A stretch of DNA of 64,000 bases. It comes from Anaerobacillus isosaccharinicus. Lineage in GTDB: Bacteria > Bacillota > Bacilli > Bacillales > Anaerobacillaceae. The translations under genes were made by a program, and so were the position numbers. The notes under the pieces are model-generated. The model made no database searches. It worked only from the letters and a program-made list of their open reading frames with translations, and had not been told where the DNA came from. Each line of letters starts with the position of its first letter. The stretch's first letter is position 1. Below, one piece after another: positions 8,298 to 16,744 of this stretch. The DNA is taken from contig NZ_CP063356.1 of NCBI RefSeq assembly GCF_001866075.3, forward strand, positions 2,036,164 to 2,100,163, written 5' to 3'.

Positions 8298-9038
8298 ATG
8301 CGTTTAAGAGATAAAGTTGCAATCGTGACAGGTGGAGGGAATGGAATTGGTAGAGAGACGGTTTTGACCTTTGTGAAAGAAGGTGCAAAGGTGGTCATTG
8401 CCGATTTTGATGAAGTAGCAGGCGAAAAGGTTCTTAACGAAGTAAGGTCCCTTGGTGGAGATGCTATCTTTTTGAAGGTGAATGTTGCGGATCAAGAGAG
8501 TGTGACAAAATTAGTTGATAAAACTTTAGAGACGTATAGCACAGTAAATATATTGGTGAACAACGCCGGAATTACAGCTGATGCGATGACACACAAGATG
8601 ACACCTGAAGCATGGCAAAGAGTTATCGATGTAAATTTAACTGGTGTTTTTTATTGTACACAGGCAGTAATCGGTAAGATGGTCGAGCAGGGGCATGGAA
8701 AGATTGTTAATACCTCTAGTGTCTCTGGGGTTTATGGAAATGTAGGTCAAGCAAACTATGCAGCAACAAAAGCAGGTGTAGTTGGGATGACAAAAACGTG
8801 GGCGAAAGAGTATGGTGGCAAGGGAATAAATGTGAATGCAGTAGCGCCTGGTTTTATTGAAACGGGAATGGTAGAAAAGGTGCCTGGTAAAGTAATCGAA
8901 AAAATGATAGCAACGATCCCTTTAAAACGTCTAGGTAATCCTGCTGATATTGCAAATGCATACCTGTATTTGGCATCAGATGAATCTAATTATGTAAATG
9001 GTACCGTTCTTCACGTTGATGGTGGCATCATGATGTAA
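8298..9038 (+). CDS. SDR-family oxidoreductase (3-oxoacyl-ACP/CoA reductase, FabG-like)
   Basis: Classical short-chain dehydrogenase of 246 residues. The NAD(P)-binding TGGGNGIGRE, NNAGITAD, the catalytic serine in NTSSVSGVYG, and Y/K in YAATKAG are all in their usual places. The C-terminal YVNGTVLHVDGG is typical of FabG. AGGAGAAAGGAG precedes the ATG. The neighbours suggest it reduces a 3-oxoacyl-CoA or oxidises a 3-hydroxyacyl-CoA rather than being the housekeeping FabG of fatty-acid synthesis (inference). Confidence 0.9.
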   Translation: MRLRDKVAIVTGGGNGIGRETVLTFVKEGAKVVIADFDEVAGEKVLNEVRSLGGDAIFLKVNVADQESVTKLVDKTLETYSTVNILVNNAGITADAMTHKMTPEAWQRVIDVNLTGVFYCTQAVIGKMVEQGHGKIVNTSSVSGVYGNVGQANYAATKAGVVGMTKTWAKEYGGKGINVNAVAPGFIETGMVEKVPGKVIEKMIATIPLKRLGNPADIANAYLYLASDESNYVNGTVLHVDGGIMM

Positions 9039-9143
9039 ACGTCCCGATCCTTGATCTGTAACTTGAATGCAACTCTTTTTCTATACTATAAAACTATAAA
9101 GTCTTAATCGTTGCAAGTTAAAAGATGCTAAATGGTAGCAATA

Positions 9144-9205
9144 GAGACTGTTCAAAAAGGAAGATAACGTATGACGCATCGTTGTCGGACTTTTTGACCA
9201 GCCTC
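9144..9205. repeat. Long imperfect inverted repeat before the acyl-CoA ligase gene
   Basis: Arms GAGACTGTTCAAAAAG (9144-9159) and CTTTTTGACCAGCCTC (9190-9205) pair almost fully, and inner GATAACG/CGTTGTC extends the stem. No T-run follows. Similar AGAGGCTGT-type arms occur at 32.9, 41.6 and 61.6 kb, where they look like terminators. Confidence 0.55.
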
Positions 9206-9237
9206 TTAAATAGAAAAAAAGAAAAGGGGGAGGTAAG

Positions 9238-10722
9238 ATGAGCTGGGATACAGATTGGTTAAAAAAGCGAGCTCGGATTACTCCAGACCGAGTTGCAGTT
9301 GTTGATGGAGAAACACGGGAGCGGTGGACTTATCATAATTTACATGATCGAGCAGAACGATTAGCGTCTTATTTGCTAGAGATTGGCGTTACCAAAGGAG
9401 AACGAGTCGCCCTTATATCTCCAAATAATATTTGGTATTTCGATTTAATGTTTGCGTGCACCAAACTAGGAGCGATCTTCGTTCCAATCAACTGGAGATT
9501 ATCTAAAAATGAAATTTACTATATCCTAGAGGACTGTCAGCCAAAACTAATCGCTTATCATGACAAATTCAAACCTTTACTTTCAAGTAGGTATCGAGGA
9601 TCGTTATTAAATATAAATCAACAGCATGAAATATTATTAAAAAAGACGTCTTTGCAGCACTATTTTGTAGATGTGGATGAAACAGATCCTCTTGCAATTA
9701 TTTATACCGGTGGAACAACAGGGAAACCAAAAGGAGCCGTTCTTACGCATCAGTCTATTTTCCATAACGCGATAAATACGATCACTAGTTGGAATTTAAC
9801 TGGTGATGATACGACCGTAACATATTTACCGATGTTTCATACAGGTGGGTTAAACGCCTTATCGATTCCGTTACTGCACATTGGTGGTAAAGTGGTCATC
9901 GACGATAAATTCGAAGTACAGCGTATCATAAAAGTTATCAATGAAGAACGATGTACAATTCTTCTGTTAGTTCCAACCATGTACCATGTTCTTACGGAAA
10001 CAGAATTGTTTCAGAAGACGTCATTTCCTTCAATGCATACTTTTTTATCTGGTGGAGCGCCTTGTTCCTATCGGATTTATGATGCTTTTGCAAAGAAAGG
10101 ATTAGCATTTAAAGAAGGTTACGGGTTAACGGAAGCAGGACCTAATAATTTTTATATTAATCCAAATGATGTCATGAAAAAACGCGGTTCCGTTGGGAAG
10201 CCGATGCTTTATAATAATGTGAAAATTATTGATCATAACGGGGATGAAGTTCGTTGTAGTGAAGTTGGTGAAATTGTCATCAGTGGTCACCACCTTTTTG
10301 CTTATTATTGGAACAATCCAACTGTAACTGCCGAAACAAAAAAGAATGGTTGGCTGTACACAGGGGACTTAGGTAGGTTTGACGAAGATGGCTATTTCTA
10401 TATCGTTGGTCGAAAAAAAGACATGATTATTACAGGTGGTGAAAATGTCTTCCCTTTGGAAGTCGAACATATCATTGCAGAACATGAGATGGTTGCTGAA
10501 GTCGCCGTTGTGGGAATTAGCGATGAGAAGTGGGGCGAGGTTGTAACAGCCTTTATCGTTCCAAAAGAAGGTGTCTCTTTAATGAAAGAAGAAATAGAAC
10601 TGTATTGTAAAGCATATCTTGGAAGTTATAAAGTGCCGAAAATCATTCGTTTCGTCAGCCATCTGCCGAAAACAGCCGTTGGCAAGATTGATAAAAAGCA
10701 GTTAGTAGAAATGGTGTTGTAA
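9238..10722 (+). CDS. Acyl-CoA synthetase (AMP-forming ligase)
   Basis: ANL-superfamily ligase of 494 residues that activates a carboxylic acid to acyl-AMP and then acyl-CoA. Seen in order: phosphate loop YTGGTTGKPKG (about residue 156), GYGLTEAG, YTGDLGRFDEDGYFYIVGRKKDMI with the hinge aspartate, GGENVFPLEVE, and the C-terminal catalytic lysine in AVGKIDKKQL. AAGGGGGAGG precedes the ATG. As the last gene of the group it would activate the imported acid for the reductase and FabH-like enzyme. Specificity is not readable; medium-chain, aromatic or branched substrates are all possible. Confidence 0.9.
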   Translation: MSWDTDWLKKRARITPDRVAVVDGETRERWTYHNLHDRAERLASYLLEIGVTKGERVALISPNNIWYFDLMFACTKLGAIFVPINWRLSKNEIYYILEDCQPKLIAYHDKFKPLLSSRYRGSLLNINQQHEILLKKTSLQHYFVDVDETDPLAIIYTGGTTGKPKGAVLTHQSIFHNAINTITSWNLTGDDTTVTYLPMFHTGGLNALSIPLLHIGGKVVIDDKFEVQRIIKVINEERCTILLLVPTMYHVLTETELFQKTSFPSMHTFLSGGAPCSYRIYDAFAKKGLAFKEGYGLTEAGPNNFYINPNDVMKKRGSVGKPMLYNNVKIIDHNGDEVRCSEVGEIVISGHHLFAYYWNNPTVTAETKKNGWLYTGDLGRFDEDGYFYIVGRKKDMIITGGENVFPLEVEHIIAEHEMVAEVAVVGISDEKWGEVVTAFIVPKEGVSLMKEEIELYCKAYLGSYKVPKIIRFVSHLPKTAVGKIDKKQLVEMVL

Positions 10723-10778
10723 AGATTAGTTTAAGAAATCTTTTTATCAGAAACTTTCAACCAACTCTATACTTACAA

Positions 10779-10808
10779 GAAAAAAAGGCCTCTCAAGGCC
10801 TTTTTTTA
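10779..10808. terminator. Bidirectional terminator between the ligase and mqnD
   Basis: AAAAAGGCC and GGCCTTTTT with loop TCTCAA, flanked by A and T runs, lie between the convergent genes and can serve both strands. Confidence 0.85.
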
Positions 10809-11639
10809 ATACCGCAGTGCCTCTAAATCGACTTCAGGAACGAGTCCTTCTTTTGCAGCACGACTTAATAAAGCAAAGACCGCAGCATAACCATCTTCTC
10901 CTAAGTCAGCAGAGAATTTATTAACATATAAATCGATATGTGCTTGAGCAACCTCTGGGGATAGTTCTTGGGCATGGGACATTACATAATCACTAGAGGC
11001 TTTTGGATAAGCCCAAGCATGCTCAACAGACTTACGAATCCAACTTGCAATTTCCTTTAAGTTTAACGAGCGACGGGCGATAATAGCTCCAAGTGGAATT
11101 GGTAAATTTGTATCTTCTTCCCACCAATTACCAAGGTCAGTTAATAGTGACAAACCAAATGTTTGGTAAGTAAATCTCGCTTCGTGAATAACAAGACCAG
11201 CATCGACCGAACCATCACGAACGGCAGGCATAATTTCATGAAATGGCATAACAACGATTTCTCCTACACCACCAGGTACTTGCTGGGCTGCCCATAGTCG
11301 AAATAGTAAATAAGCGGTGGAGCGCTCACTAGGAACAGCCACCCTTTTTCCTGTTAACGTTGCTGGAGCCGTGGAATGGTCTTTTGTTAAAACTAATGGT
11401 CCACAGCCTCTGCCTAGAGCACCACCACATGGTAATAAGGCGTAATCTGAAGACGCCCATGGAAGAGCAGCATAAGAGATTTTCATAATGTCAGGCCCAT
11501 CAGAATGAACAGCTAATTTGTTTGTAATATCAATATCAGCATACGTAACATCAAACGTTGGCGCACCTGGCACTAAGCCGTGTACTAATGCGTGAAAAAT
11601 AAATGTATCATTTGGGCAAGGGGAAAAAACGATTTTCAT
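10806..11639 (-). CDS. mqnD: 1,4-dihydroxy-6-naphthoate synthase (MqnD)
   Basis: Enzyme of the futalosine route to menaquinone, 277 residues, converting cyclic dehypoxanthinyl futalosine to 1,4-dihydroxy-6-naphthoate. The family's N-terminal SPCPNDTFIFHALV is present, as are KISYAALPW, LPCGGALGRGCGPL and VIHEARFTYQTFGLSLLTDLG of the periplasmic-binding-protein-like fold. ATG follows GGAGGTGCTATA and overlaps the mqnB stop by one base, so the two are coupled. Other mqn genes are not in the window. Confidence 0.9.
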   Translation of the reverse strand: MKIVFSPCPNDTFIFHALVHGLVPGAPTFDVTYADIDITNKLAVHSDGPDIMKISYAALPWASSDYALLPCGGALGRGCGPLVLTKDHSTAPATLTGKRVAVPSERSTAYLLFRLWAAQQVPGGVGEIVVMPFHEIMPAVRDGSVDAGLVIHEARFTYQTFGLSLLTDLGNWWEEDTNLPIPLGAIIARRSLNLKEIASWIRKSVEHAWAYPKASSDYVMSHAQELSPEVAQAHIDLYVNKFSADLGEDGYAAVFALLSRAAKEGLVPEVDLEALRY

Positions 11640-12277
11640 TATAGCACCTCCACTAATATTGAACTTGCTTTTTCCAAAGCAAGAAGAGCCTCTTTAATTT
11701 TCCAGGCACCTTTATCCCGTGGTCCCACAGGATTTGAGATTGTTCGAATTTCTAAGATGGGTAAACGGGCATCATTAGCAGCAAGAGCTACTCCAAATCC
11801 CTCCATTGCCTCAACGGTTGCTCCTGGTATTCGTGTTGATAATTGGCTAGCAGTTTCCTTTGTACCTGTTACCGTAGCTAATGTAAGGACTGGGCCAGTA
11901 TGTACACAAAGCCCCGCTGTTTGCAAAGCATTTACGAGCTTGTTTGAAAGAACTTGATCGACAGAAACTCTAGAAGTTCCAAATCCTAATTGTTCAATAC
12001 TAGAGAATCCTTCAGCGGTTTCGGCGCCAAGATCAGCGGCAATAATCTCGGTAGCTACTACAATTGAGCCGATTTCGGTTTGGTTAAGAAAGCCACCACC
12101 AATACCAGCACTAATCACAAGGTCATACTTCTTTGTTAGTAATGCTTTTGTCGTACTTATCGCTGCTGATACTGGCCCTACGCCACCTGCGATAACATCA
12201 AACCTGTGGTCATCTTTTATGCCTCGCAATACGGCATCTTTTTCAGCTTCTACAGCGGTCATAATTAATATGTGCAT
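11639..12277 (-). CDS. mqnB: Futalosine hydrolase (MqnB)
   Basis: Nucleoside-hydrolase/phosphorylase-fold enzyme of 212 residues that releases hypoxanthine from futalosine. The start ILIMTAVEAEKDAV and the MTAN-like segments GGVGPVSAAIST, SAGIGGGFL and EAMEGFGVALAA (catalytic-region glutamate) are visible. It forms a one-base-overlap pair with mqnD, which strongly supports MqnB over 5'-methylthioadenosine nucleosidase. Confidence 0.88.
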   Translation of the reverse strand: MHILIMTAVEAEKDAVLRGIKDDHRFDVIAGGVGPVSAAISTTKALLTKKYDLVISAGIGGGFLNQTEIGSIVVATEIIAADLGAETAEGFSSIEQLGFGTSRVSVDQVLSNKLVNALQTAGLCVHTGPVLTLATVTGTKETASQLSTRIPGATVEAMEGFGVALAANDARLPILEIRTISNPVGPRDKGAWKIKEALLALEKASSILVEVL

Positions 12278-12505
12278 AGTTTTGATCTCCCTATAAAGAT
12301 ATTCTACGATTAATTATACAACAACTAAAAGTGCTTAACATATAACTACACATCGAGGCAAAAAATAGGTGCTAGTGTATTTTCTAATTAGACTAGTTAA
12401 CTAACTCAATGTAAGGTGATATCTACTTAATAAGTGCTTTGATTAGAAGGCAAGTCCCATCTATGTTATGGTAATATTATGTTATGTTTTGTTTAAGGAG
12501 GAGGG

Positions 12506-12952
12506 ATGGCTATGGACAAGAAAAGTATTTTTATTATCGGAGGGCTCTTCGTAGTATTCTATTTTATGATCTTCTTTAAAGCGCCTTCTGAATTACCTAC
12601 AGATGTCCGCGCTAGTATATGGGATACAAGTTATTTAATTATGGTAGACGTACTGGTGAATTCTTCACCTTATGAACCATTAAGCGAAGAACAGTATGAG
12701 GAATATAATGAGTTTATTGATAGTTATAGTGCTGATGCCACTGTGGCAAATCCGTTAACAGAGAATGAAAAAACAATTCTCTATCACTTAAAAGGATTAG
12801 TATACCATGCTCAACAATTTCGAATTCTCTACACAGAATGTGGTCAGTGTTATACTGATGAAGCAAATGAACAGTTGGGTAAAATGGTTGAATCTGAATT
12901 AGAATTACTAAGTATCTACAATGTAAATGCATCTGAATTTTATAGCAATTAA
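12506..12952 (+). CDS. Hypothetical membrane-anchored protein (148 aa)
   Basis: Not recognised. The N-terminus has one hydrophobic segment (IFIIGGLFVVFYFMIFF) after a short basic lead, consistent with a membrane anchor and an extracellular acidic helical domain rich in E, Y and N. A single TECGQCYTDE motif provides two cysteines. AAGGAGGAGGG precedes the ATG at 12506; a second ATG at 12512 is also well spaced. The gene stands alone and is followed by a terminator. Confidence 0.65.
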   Translation: MAMDKKSIFIIGGLFVVFYFMIFFKAPSELPTDVRASIWDTSYLIMVDVLVNSSPYEPLSEEQYEEYNEFIDSYSADATVANPLTENEKTILYHLKGLVYHAQQFRILYTECGQCYTDEANEQLGKMVESELELLSIYNVNASEFYSN

Positions 12953-12954
12953 AA

Positions 12955-13000
12955 GAAGACTTCACAATTGTAGTTCATACAGTTGCGAAGTCTTAATTTT
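12955..13000 (+). terminator. Terminator after the 148-aa protein gene
   Basis: AAGACTTC-A-CAATTG pairs with CAGTTG-CGAAGTCTT across a short loop and is followed by AATTTTATTT. Confidence 0.75.
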
Positions 13001-13043
13001 ATTTGAGAGAGGGGGAGTCTCTCATAATATCGAATAACCTACG

Positions 13044-13187
13044 TTATGAACTCTTTTTCTTTTTTAGCTTTGCACCAATGGCTCTAATTCTTTCTTCCAT
13101 TTCTTCAGTGGTTATTTTTCCTTGGATGTATTGTTCATGTATTTTTTCTTTCATAATTGCCTTGTTTAAACGATCTATATAATCCAT
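13044..13187 (-). CDS. Small basic hypothetical protein (47 aa)
   Basis: ATG at 13187 follows AGAGGTGTGG at good spacing. The product begins MDYIDRLNKAIMKEK, continues HEQYIQGKITTEEMEERI and ends in a lysine-rich tail (AKLKKKKSS). It is predicted helical, soluble and strongly basic at its C-terminus, resembling a short SHOCT-like segment (GKITTEEM), but the family is uncertain. Confidence 0.55.
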   Translation of the reverse strand: MDYIDRLNKAIMKEKIHEQYIQGKITTEEMEERIRAIGAKLKKKKSS

Positions 13188-13448
13188 ATAACCACACCTC
13201 TCTATCAATCTACTAAACATCTTTTCCAAAGAATACATAATTCATACTGTATGTTTTAAAAATAATAATAATTATGATTTTAAGTCAATCCTATGTTTGC
13301 AAGAAACGCCTAAATTGTGGCGCTTTTTTGACCTTTTTAAAAGAAAACCCTTACATTGCGAGAAGTCCATATGCATGATAAAACAAGCATTTCATTGTTC
13401 TGCTATAATAAATCATCTAGACATAACACAGTAGATTATGGAGGTAAC

Positions 13449-15035
13449 ATGACATTATTAGATGATCCATTAATACTCATTTTTGTCGTTTTATTTGTAG
13501 GCTCCCTTATAGGCCAATTAGAATTCAAAGGAATCAATCTAGGGGCATCTGGTGTATTACTTTTTGCCATGGTTTTAGGGCATTACGGATATAAAATACC
13601 AGCAATTGTCCAAAATTTAGGGTTAAGTTTGTTTATTGTAGCAGTGGGGTTGCAGGCTGGGCCACGCTTTTTTCGAATGATGCGAAGTAGTGGGTTAGTA
13701 TTTGCTGTCTTAGGTTTTCTTATTATTGCTATTGCATCTGTTACGACAATTTTTGTTTCAAAAGTATTTAATTTATCTGCTCCTTTAAGTATAGGGCTAA
13801 TGACAGGAGCTTTAACGAGTACGCCAGGTTTGGCAGCCGGTCTAGAAGCAACGAAGGACCCAATTGTTTCGGTAGGATATGGGATTGCCTATCCTTTTGG
13901 AGTTATTGCAGTTGTTTTATTTGTGCAGCTATTCCCAAAAGTGTTGAAAGTAGATTTACAAAAAGATTTGCAAAAAACATTAAGTCCCATTAAACATAAA
14001 AGCTCGTTGAAAAAAATGACGATCATGATTGAGAGTAACAATGTTCATAAAAAAACATTAAAGGAGCTCCAACGAAACATCAAAAGTTCAGCAGTGATCA
14101 GTCGAGTCATTCGCGGTGATCGAAACTTCTTGGGGAGAAATGACACAGTCCTTTTAATTGGCGACGAAATCATTGCTGTAGGCTACCCTGAAGATTTAAT
14201 TAAATTAAGGGATGCCATAGGTAGAGAGGTCACAACTGATGTGAATATCCGTGAAAACATTCGGATGCATCGAGTCGTTGTTGATGCCCAAGAACTAATA
14301 GGTAAAAGTCTTCGTGAAATCAATTTAAGAGAAAAATACAGTGTCACAGTTACAAGGCTAGAACGAGCTGGTTACGAATTTCCACCGACGGCAACGTGGC
14401 GCCTTGAACGCGGGGATGTTTTAACTGTTGTTTGTAGTCCAGAGCGGATTAAAGCGGTAGAAGAATTATTTGGTACGAAACGACATGAAGAAGCAAATAT
14501 TCATATTTTTTCTATTAGCTTAATCTTGCTACTAGGAATATTGGTTGGAATGATACCTATTCATATTCCAGGCTTAGGTAGTATGACGTTAGGAGTCGCA
14601 GGTGGGCCATTATTAATTGCAATTATTATCGGGCATTTTGGCAAGTTAGGTCCAATTCAGGCTAGATTTTACCAACCTTCAAATCGAGTGATCCGTGATG
14701 TTGGGTTAGTTTTATTTTTAGCTGGAGCAGGAACAACAGCTGGTGGTGGCTTAGTGGAAGTTGTTAAGCAAGAAGGCGTTGGTTTGATCATAGGAGGAGC
14801 AATTATAACAATCGTTCCAATGGTAACCGCTTTTTTCATTGCAAAAAAACTATTTCATCTTAGCATCATTCATTCTCTAGGTGCCATTTGTGGTGGGATG
14901 ACGAGTACACCAGGGCTAGGGGCTTGTAATAATCTTGTTGATTCCGAAGACCCTGCAATCGCTTATGCTGCAGCGTACCCAATCGCATTAATCTTTGTCG
15001 CGATTGCGTCTCAATTATTAGTGCTTATCTTATAA
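13449..15035 (+). CDS. Transporter of the aspartate:alanine exchanger (AAEx/YidE) type with two RCK_C domains
   Basis: Membrane protein of about 528 residues with the symmetrical AAEx layout: about five membrane segments, two central TrkA_C/RCK_C domains, then about five more segments. The two halves carry the matching motifs MTGALTSTPGLAAG and CGGMTSTPGLGAC. The central soluble part contains VGYPEDLIKLRDAIG and ERGDVLTVVCSPERIKAVE. ATG at 13449 follows GGAGGT; codons further upstream lack a ribosome binding site. The substrate is unknown; family members exchange amino or dicarboxylic acids. Confidence 0.85.
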   Translation: MTLLDDPLILIFVVLFVGSLIGQLEFKGINLGASGVLLFAMVLGHYGYKIPAIVQNLGLSLFIVAVGLQAGPRFFRMMRSSGLVFAVLGFLIIAIASVTTIFVSKVFNLSAPLSIGLMTGALTSTPGLAAGLEATKDPIVSVGYGIAYPFGVIAVVLFVQLFPKVLKVDLQKDLQKTLSPIKHKSSLKKMTIMIESNNVHKKTLKELQRNIKSSAVISRVIRGDRNFLGRNDTVLLIGDEIIAVGYPEDLIKLRDAIGREVTTDVNIRENIRMHRVVVDAQELIGKSLREINLREKYSVTVTRLERAGYEFPPTATWRLERGDVLTVVCSPERIKAVEELFGTKRHEEANIHIFSISLILLLGILVGMIPIHIPGLGSMTLGVAGGPLLIAIIIGHFGKLGPIQARFYQPSNRVIRDVGLVLFLAGAGTTAGGGLVEVVKQEGVGLIIGGAIITIVPMVTAFFIAKKLFHLSIIHSLGAICGGMTSTPGLGACNNLVDSEDPAIAYAAAYPIALIFVAIASQLLVLIL

Positions 15036-15092
15036 AAAGTGGAGAGTGTATTGCACTTTACTTCAGCGGTTCAAACAACTCATTTACAAAGC

Positions 15093-15137
15093 AAATCGCA
15101 TGGATTTCTAAACAGAAATCACATGCGATTTTTTCGA
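15093..15137 (+). terminator. Strong terminator after the AAEx transporter
   Basis: AATCGCATG-GATTTCT and AGAAATC-ACATGCGATT form a long stem with an AAAC loop, followed by TTTTTT. Confidence 0.85.
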
Positions 15138-15253
15138 TTTAAAGCTATAGCAGAACAAAACTGTATCTTCTTCAACTATTGAATAGCCATAGAAGCATAT
15201 ATAAAAATTAGATAGCTGATGTTATAATATATAGTAAAAAGGTGGTGCTTGAT

Positions 15254-15514
15254 GTGAAATGGTCAGAAGTTAGAAAGTTATACCCTAATCAATTTGTAAA
15301 ATTAAAATCGTTATCTTCTCATGTTAAAGATGGGCAAGAAATCATTGTTGAAATGGCTGTGGTATCACCAGTACCAGATGAAATGGCAACCAAGGAACTA
15401 TTGAAATCAAAAGGTGATGAATTAGTCTATCATACAATACATGAGAATATTGTCCTTGAAATTCGTCAAGACGTTGGGCTGAGGAGATTTGACTATAATG
15501 AAAATCAAATATAA
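15254..15514 (+). CDS. Small hypothetical protein (86 aa) coupled to the retropepsin-like gene
   Basis: GTG at 15254 is about 9 bp after AAAGGTGG; GTG codons at 15242 and 15245 fall in that site. The product (KWSEVRKLYPNQFVKLKSL... to the C-terminal DVGLRRFDYNENQI) is a mixed alpha/beta soluble domain. Its 3' end overlaps the next gene by 17 bp, so the two are translationally coupled. Function unknown; the coupling suggests a partner, inhibitor or substrate of the protease-like protein. Confidence 0.65.
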   Translation: MKWSEVRKLYPNQFVKLKSLSSHVKDGQEIIVEMAVVSPVPDEMATKELLKSKGDELVYHTIHENIVLEIRQDVGLRRFDYNENQI

Positions 15515-15878
15515 ATATGGATTACTCTTAGTAGATATTCGTTTGACATTCAAAGGAAAGAGCGTAGTAATTGAAAATATGGTGGTAGATACAGGTGCAG
15601 CTAGAACACTTATTTCACAGAATGTTGTAGAAGAAATTGGTCTGGGAGTGGATTTGCAGGATAGAATTGTCACATATTATGGAATTGGTGGTAAAGAACA
15701 CGCATTTAGGAAACGAGTAGACCAGATTCAGGTTGGTGACTTTACAGTAAATGAAGTGGAGTTAGATTTTAATGATTTCGGATATGATGATATCAATGGT
15801 TTACTTGGGTTAGATTTGTTAATGGAAGCAGGTTATATTATTGATTTGGCACAACTACAAATGAATATTAGCAACTAA
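15498..15878 (+). CDS. Retropepsin-like aspartyl-protease-fold protein
   Basis: A 126-residue single-domain protein with the aspartyl-protease motif VDTGAARTLIS (D31). A flap-like YYGIGGKEHAF and the second hydrophobic-Gly signature NGLLGLDLLMEAGYIID are also seen. Such single-lobe proteins must dimerise to be active, as retroviral proteases do. ATG at 15498 follows GAGGAG. No membrane anchor is visible. It overlaps the 86-aa gene upstream and ends at a strong terminator, so the two form a complete transcription unit. Confidence 0.8.
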   Translation: MKIKYKYGLLLVDIRLTFKGKSVVIENMVVDTGAARTLISQNVVEEIGLGVDLQDRIVTYYGIGGKEHAFRKRVDQIQVGDFTVNEVELDFNDFGYDDINGLLGLDLLMEAGYIIDLAQLQMNISN

Positions 15879-15916
15879 GGGACCCTAAATAATGTATAGA
15901 TATAGGGTCCCTTTTG
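15879..15916 (+). terminator. Terminator after the retropepsin-like gene
   Basis: GGGACCCTA and TAGGGTCCC arms followed by TTTT. Confidence 0.85.
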
Positions 15917-15952
15917 TGTTAGGTTGTTGTACTGATGAATGCTAGCTGAATA

Positions 15953-16180
15953 ATGGTTATCCCCTTTCTCTTGTTAAAGTTAAAGTCTTTAAAAATTGGT
16001 AAATGGGCTGGTTTTGAATGTAGTCTAATTGATAGTAATAATAAGACTTTAATTGTTAGTAAATTGGAAGAATCTTATAGTAATTTAGAGAGATTATTAC
16101 AAGATAATAGCATAGGTGAAATGAACATTAATTTGTTAATTGATTTATTAGAGCATGAGGTTCATACCACGGGCAGTTAA
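15953..16180 (+). pseudogene. Possible small gene or gene remnant (75 codons)
   Basis: An open frame with protein-like composition (KIGKWAGFECSLIDSN, NINLLIDLLEHEVHTTG) but no convincing ribosome binding site before the ATG at 15953 and no recognised family. It may be the tail of a decayed gene. Confidence 0.25.
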
Positions 16181-16351
16181 TTCGCTATGCCTATGCTAAT
16201 AAAATTACTTTCCCAAAAAGCTGGAATATCCGTTATACCGTTTAATACCTTCTTCAAGCAATAACAACTTTAGTAGTAACTCCATTACTAACGATTGAAT
16301 TTTATGCTAAAATAATTTAGTTGTTACATCAAGGATTGGAGTTTTGCAGCT

Positions 16352-16744
16352 ATGAAAAAAACGCTTATTATTGTTATTCAATTATTTTTTCTATGGCTCT
16401 TAAATGAGCTGGGTTATTTCTTGGTTAAAGCTCTTAATCTACCTTTACCAGGAAATGTCCTTGGAATGGTTATGTTGTTCATCCTCTTAATGACTGGGGT
16501 TGTTTCACTAAAGTGGGTTGAGGAAGCATCGTCATTTTTGATTAAGCACTTAGCTTTTTTCTTTATTCCAATTGCAGTAGGGCTGATGAATTTTGGGCCG
16601 CTATTTTTACAAAATGGCATATCTCTTCTGTTAGTCATCGCAGGTAGCGCTGCCATAGGAATTTATATAACGGGAGCTGTCTCTCAGACATTAGCTGAAA
16701 AGAAAGTAGGTGCTAATCATGATCGTTCTCGTAACTCTGCTTAG
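16352..16744 (+). CDS. CidA/LrgA-family holin-like membrane protein
   Basis: 130 residues, four membrane segments, with the family signature LNLPLPGNVLGMVMLFILL and a cytoplasmic basic tail. CidA/LrgA proteins modulate murein hydrolase release and, in Bacillus, pyruvate transport (as PftA/PftB). It overlaps the LrgB gene by 26 bp, the normal arrangement. Confidence 0.88.
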   Translation: MKKTLIIVIQLFFLWLLNELGYFLVKALNLPLPGNVLGMVMLFILLMTGVVSLKWVEEASSFLIKHLAFFFIPIAVGLMNFGPLFLQNGISLLLVIAGSAAIGIYITGAVSQTLAEKKVGANHDRSRNSA

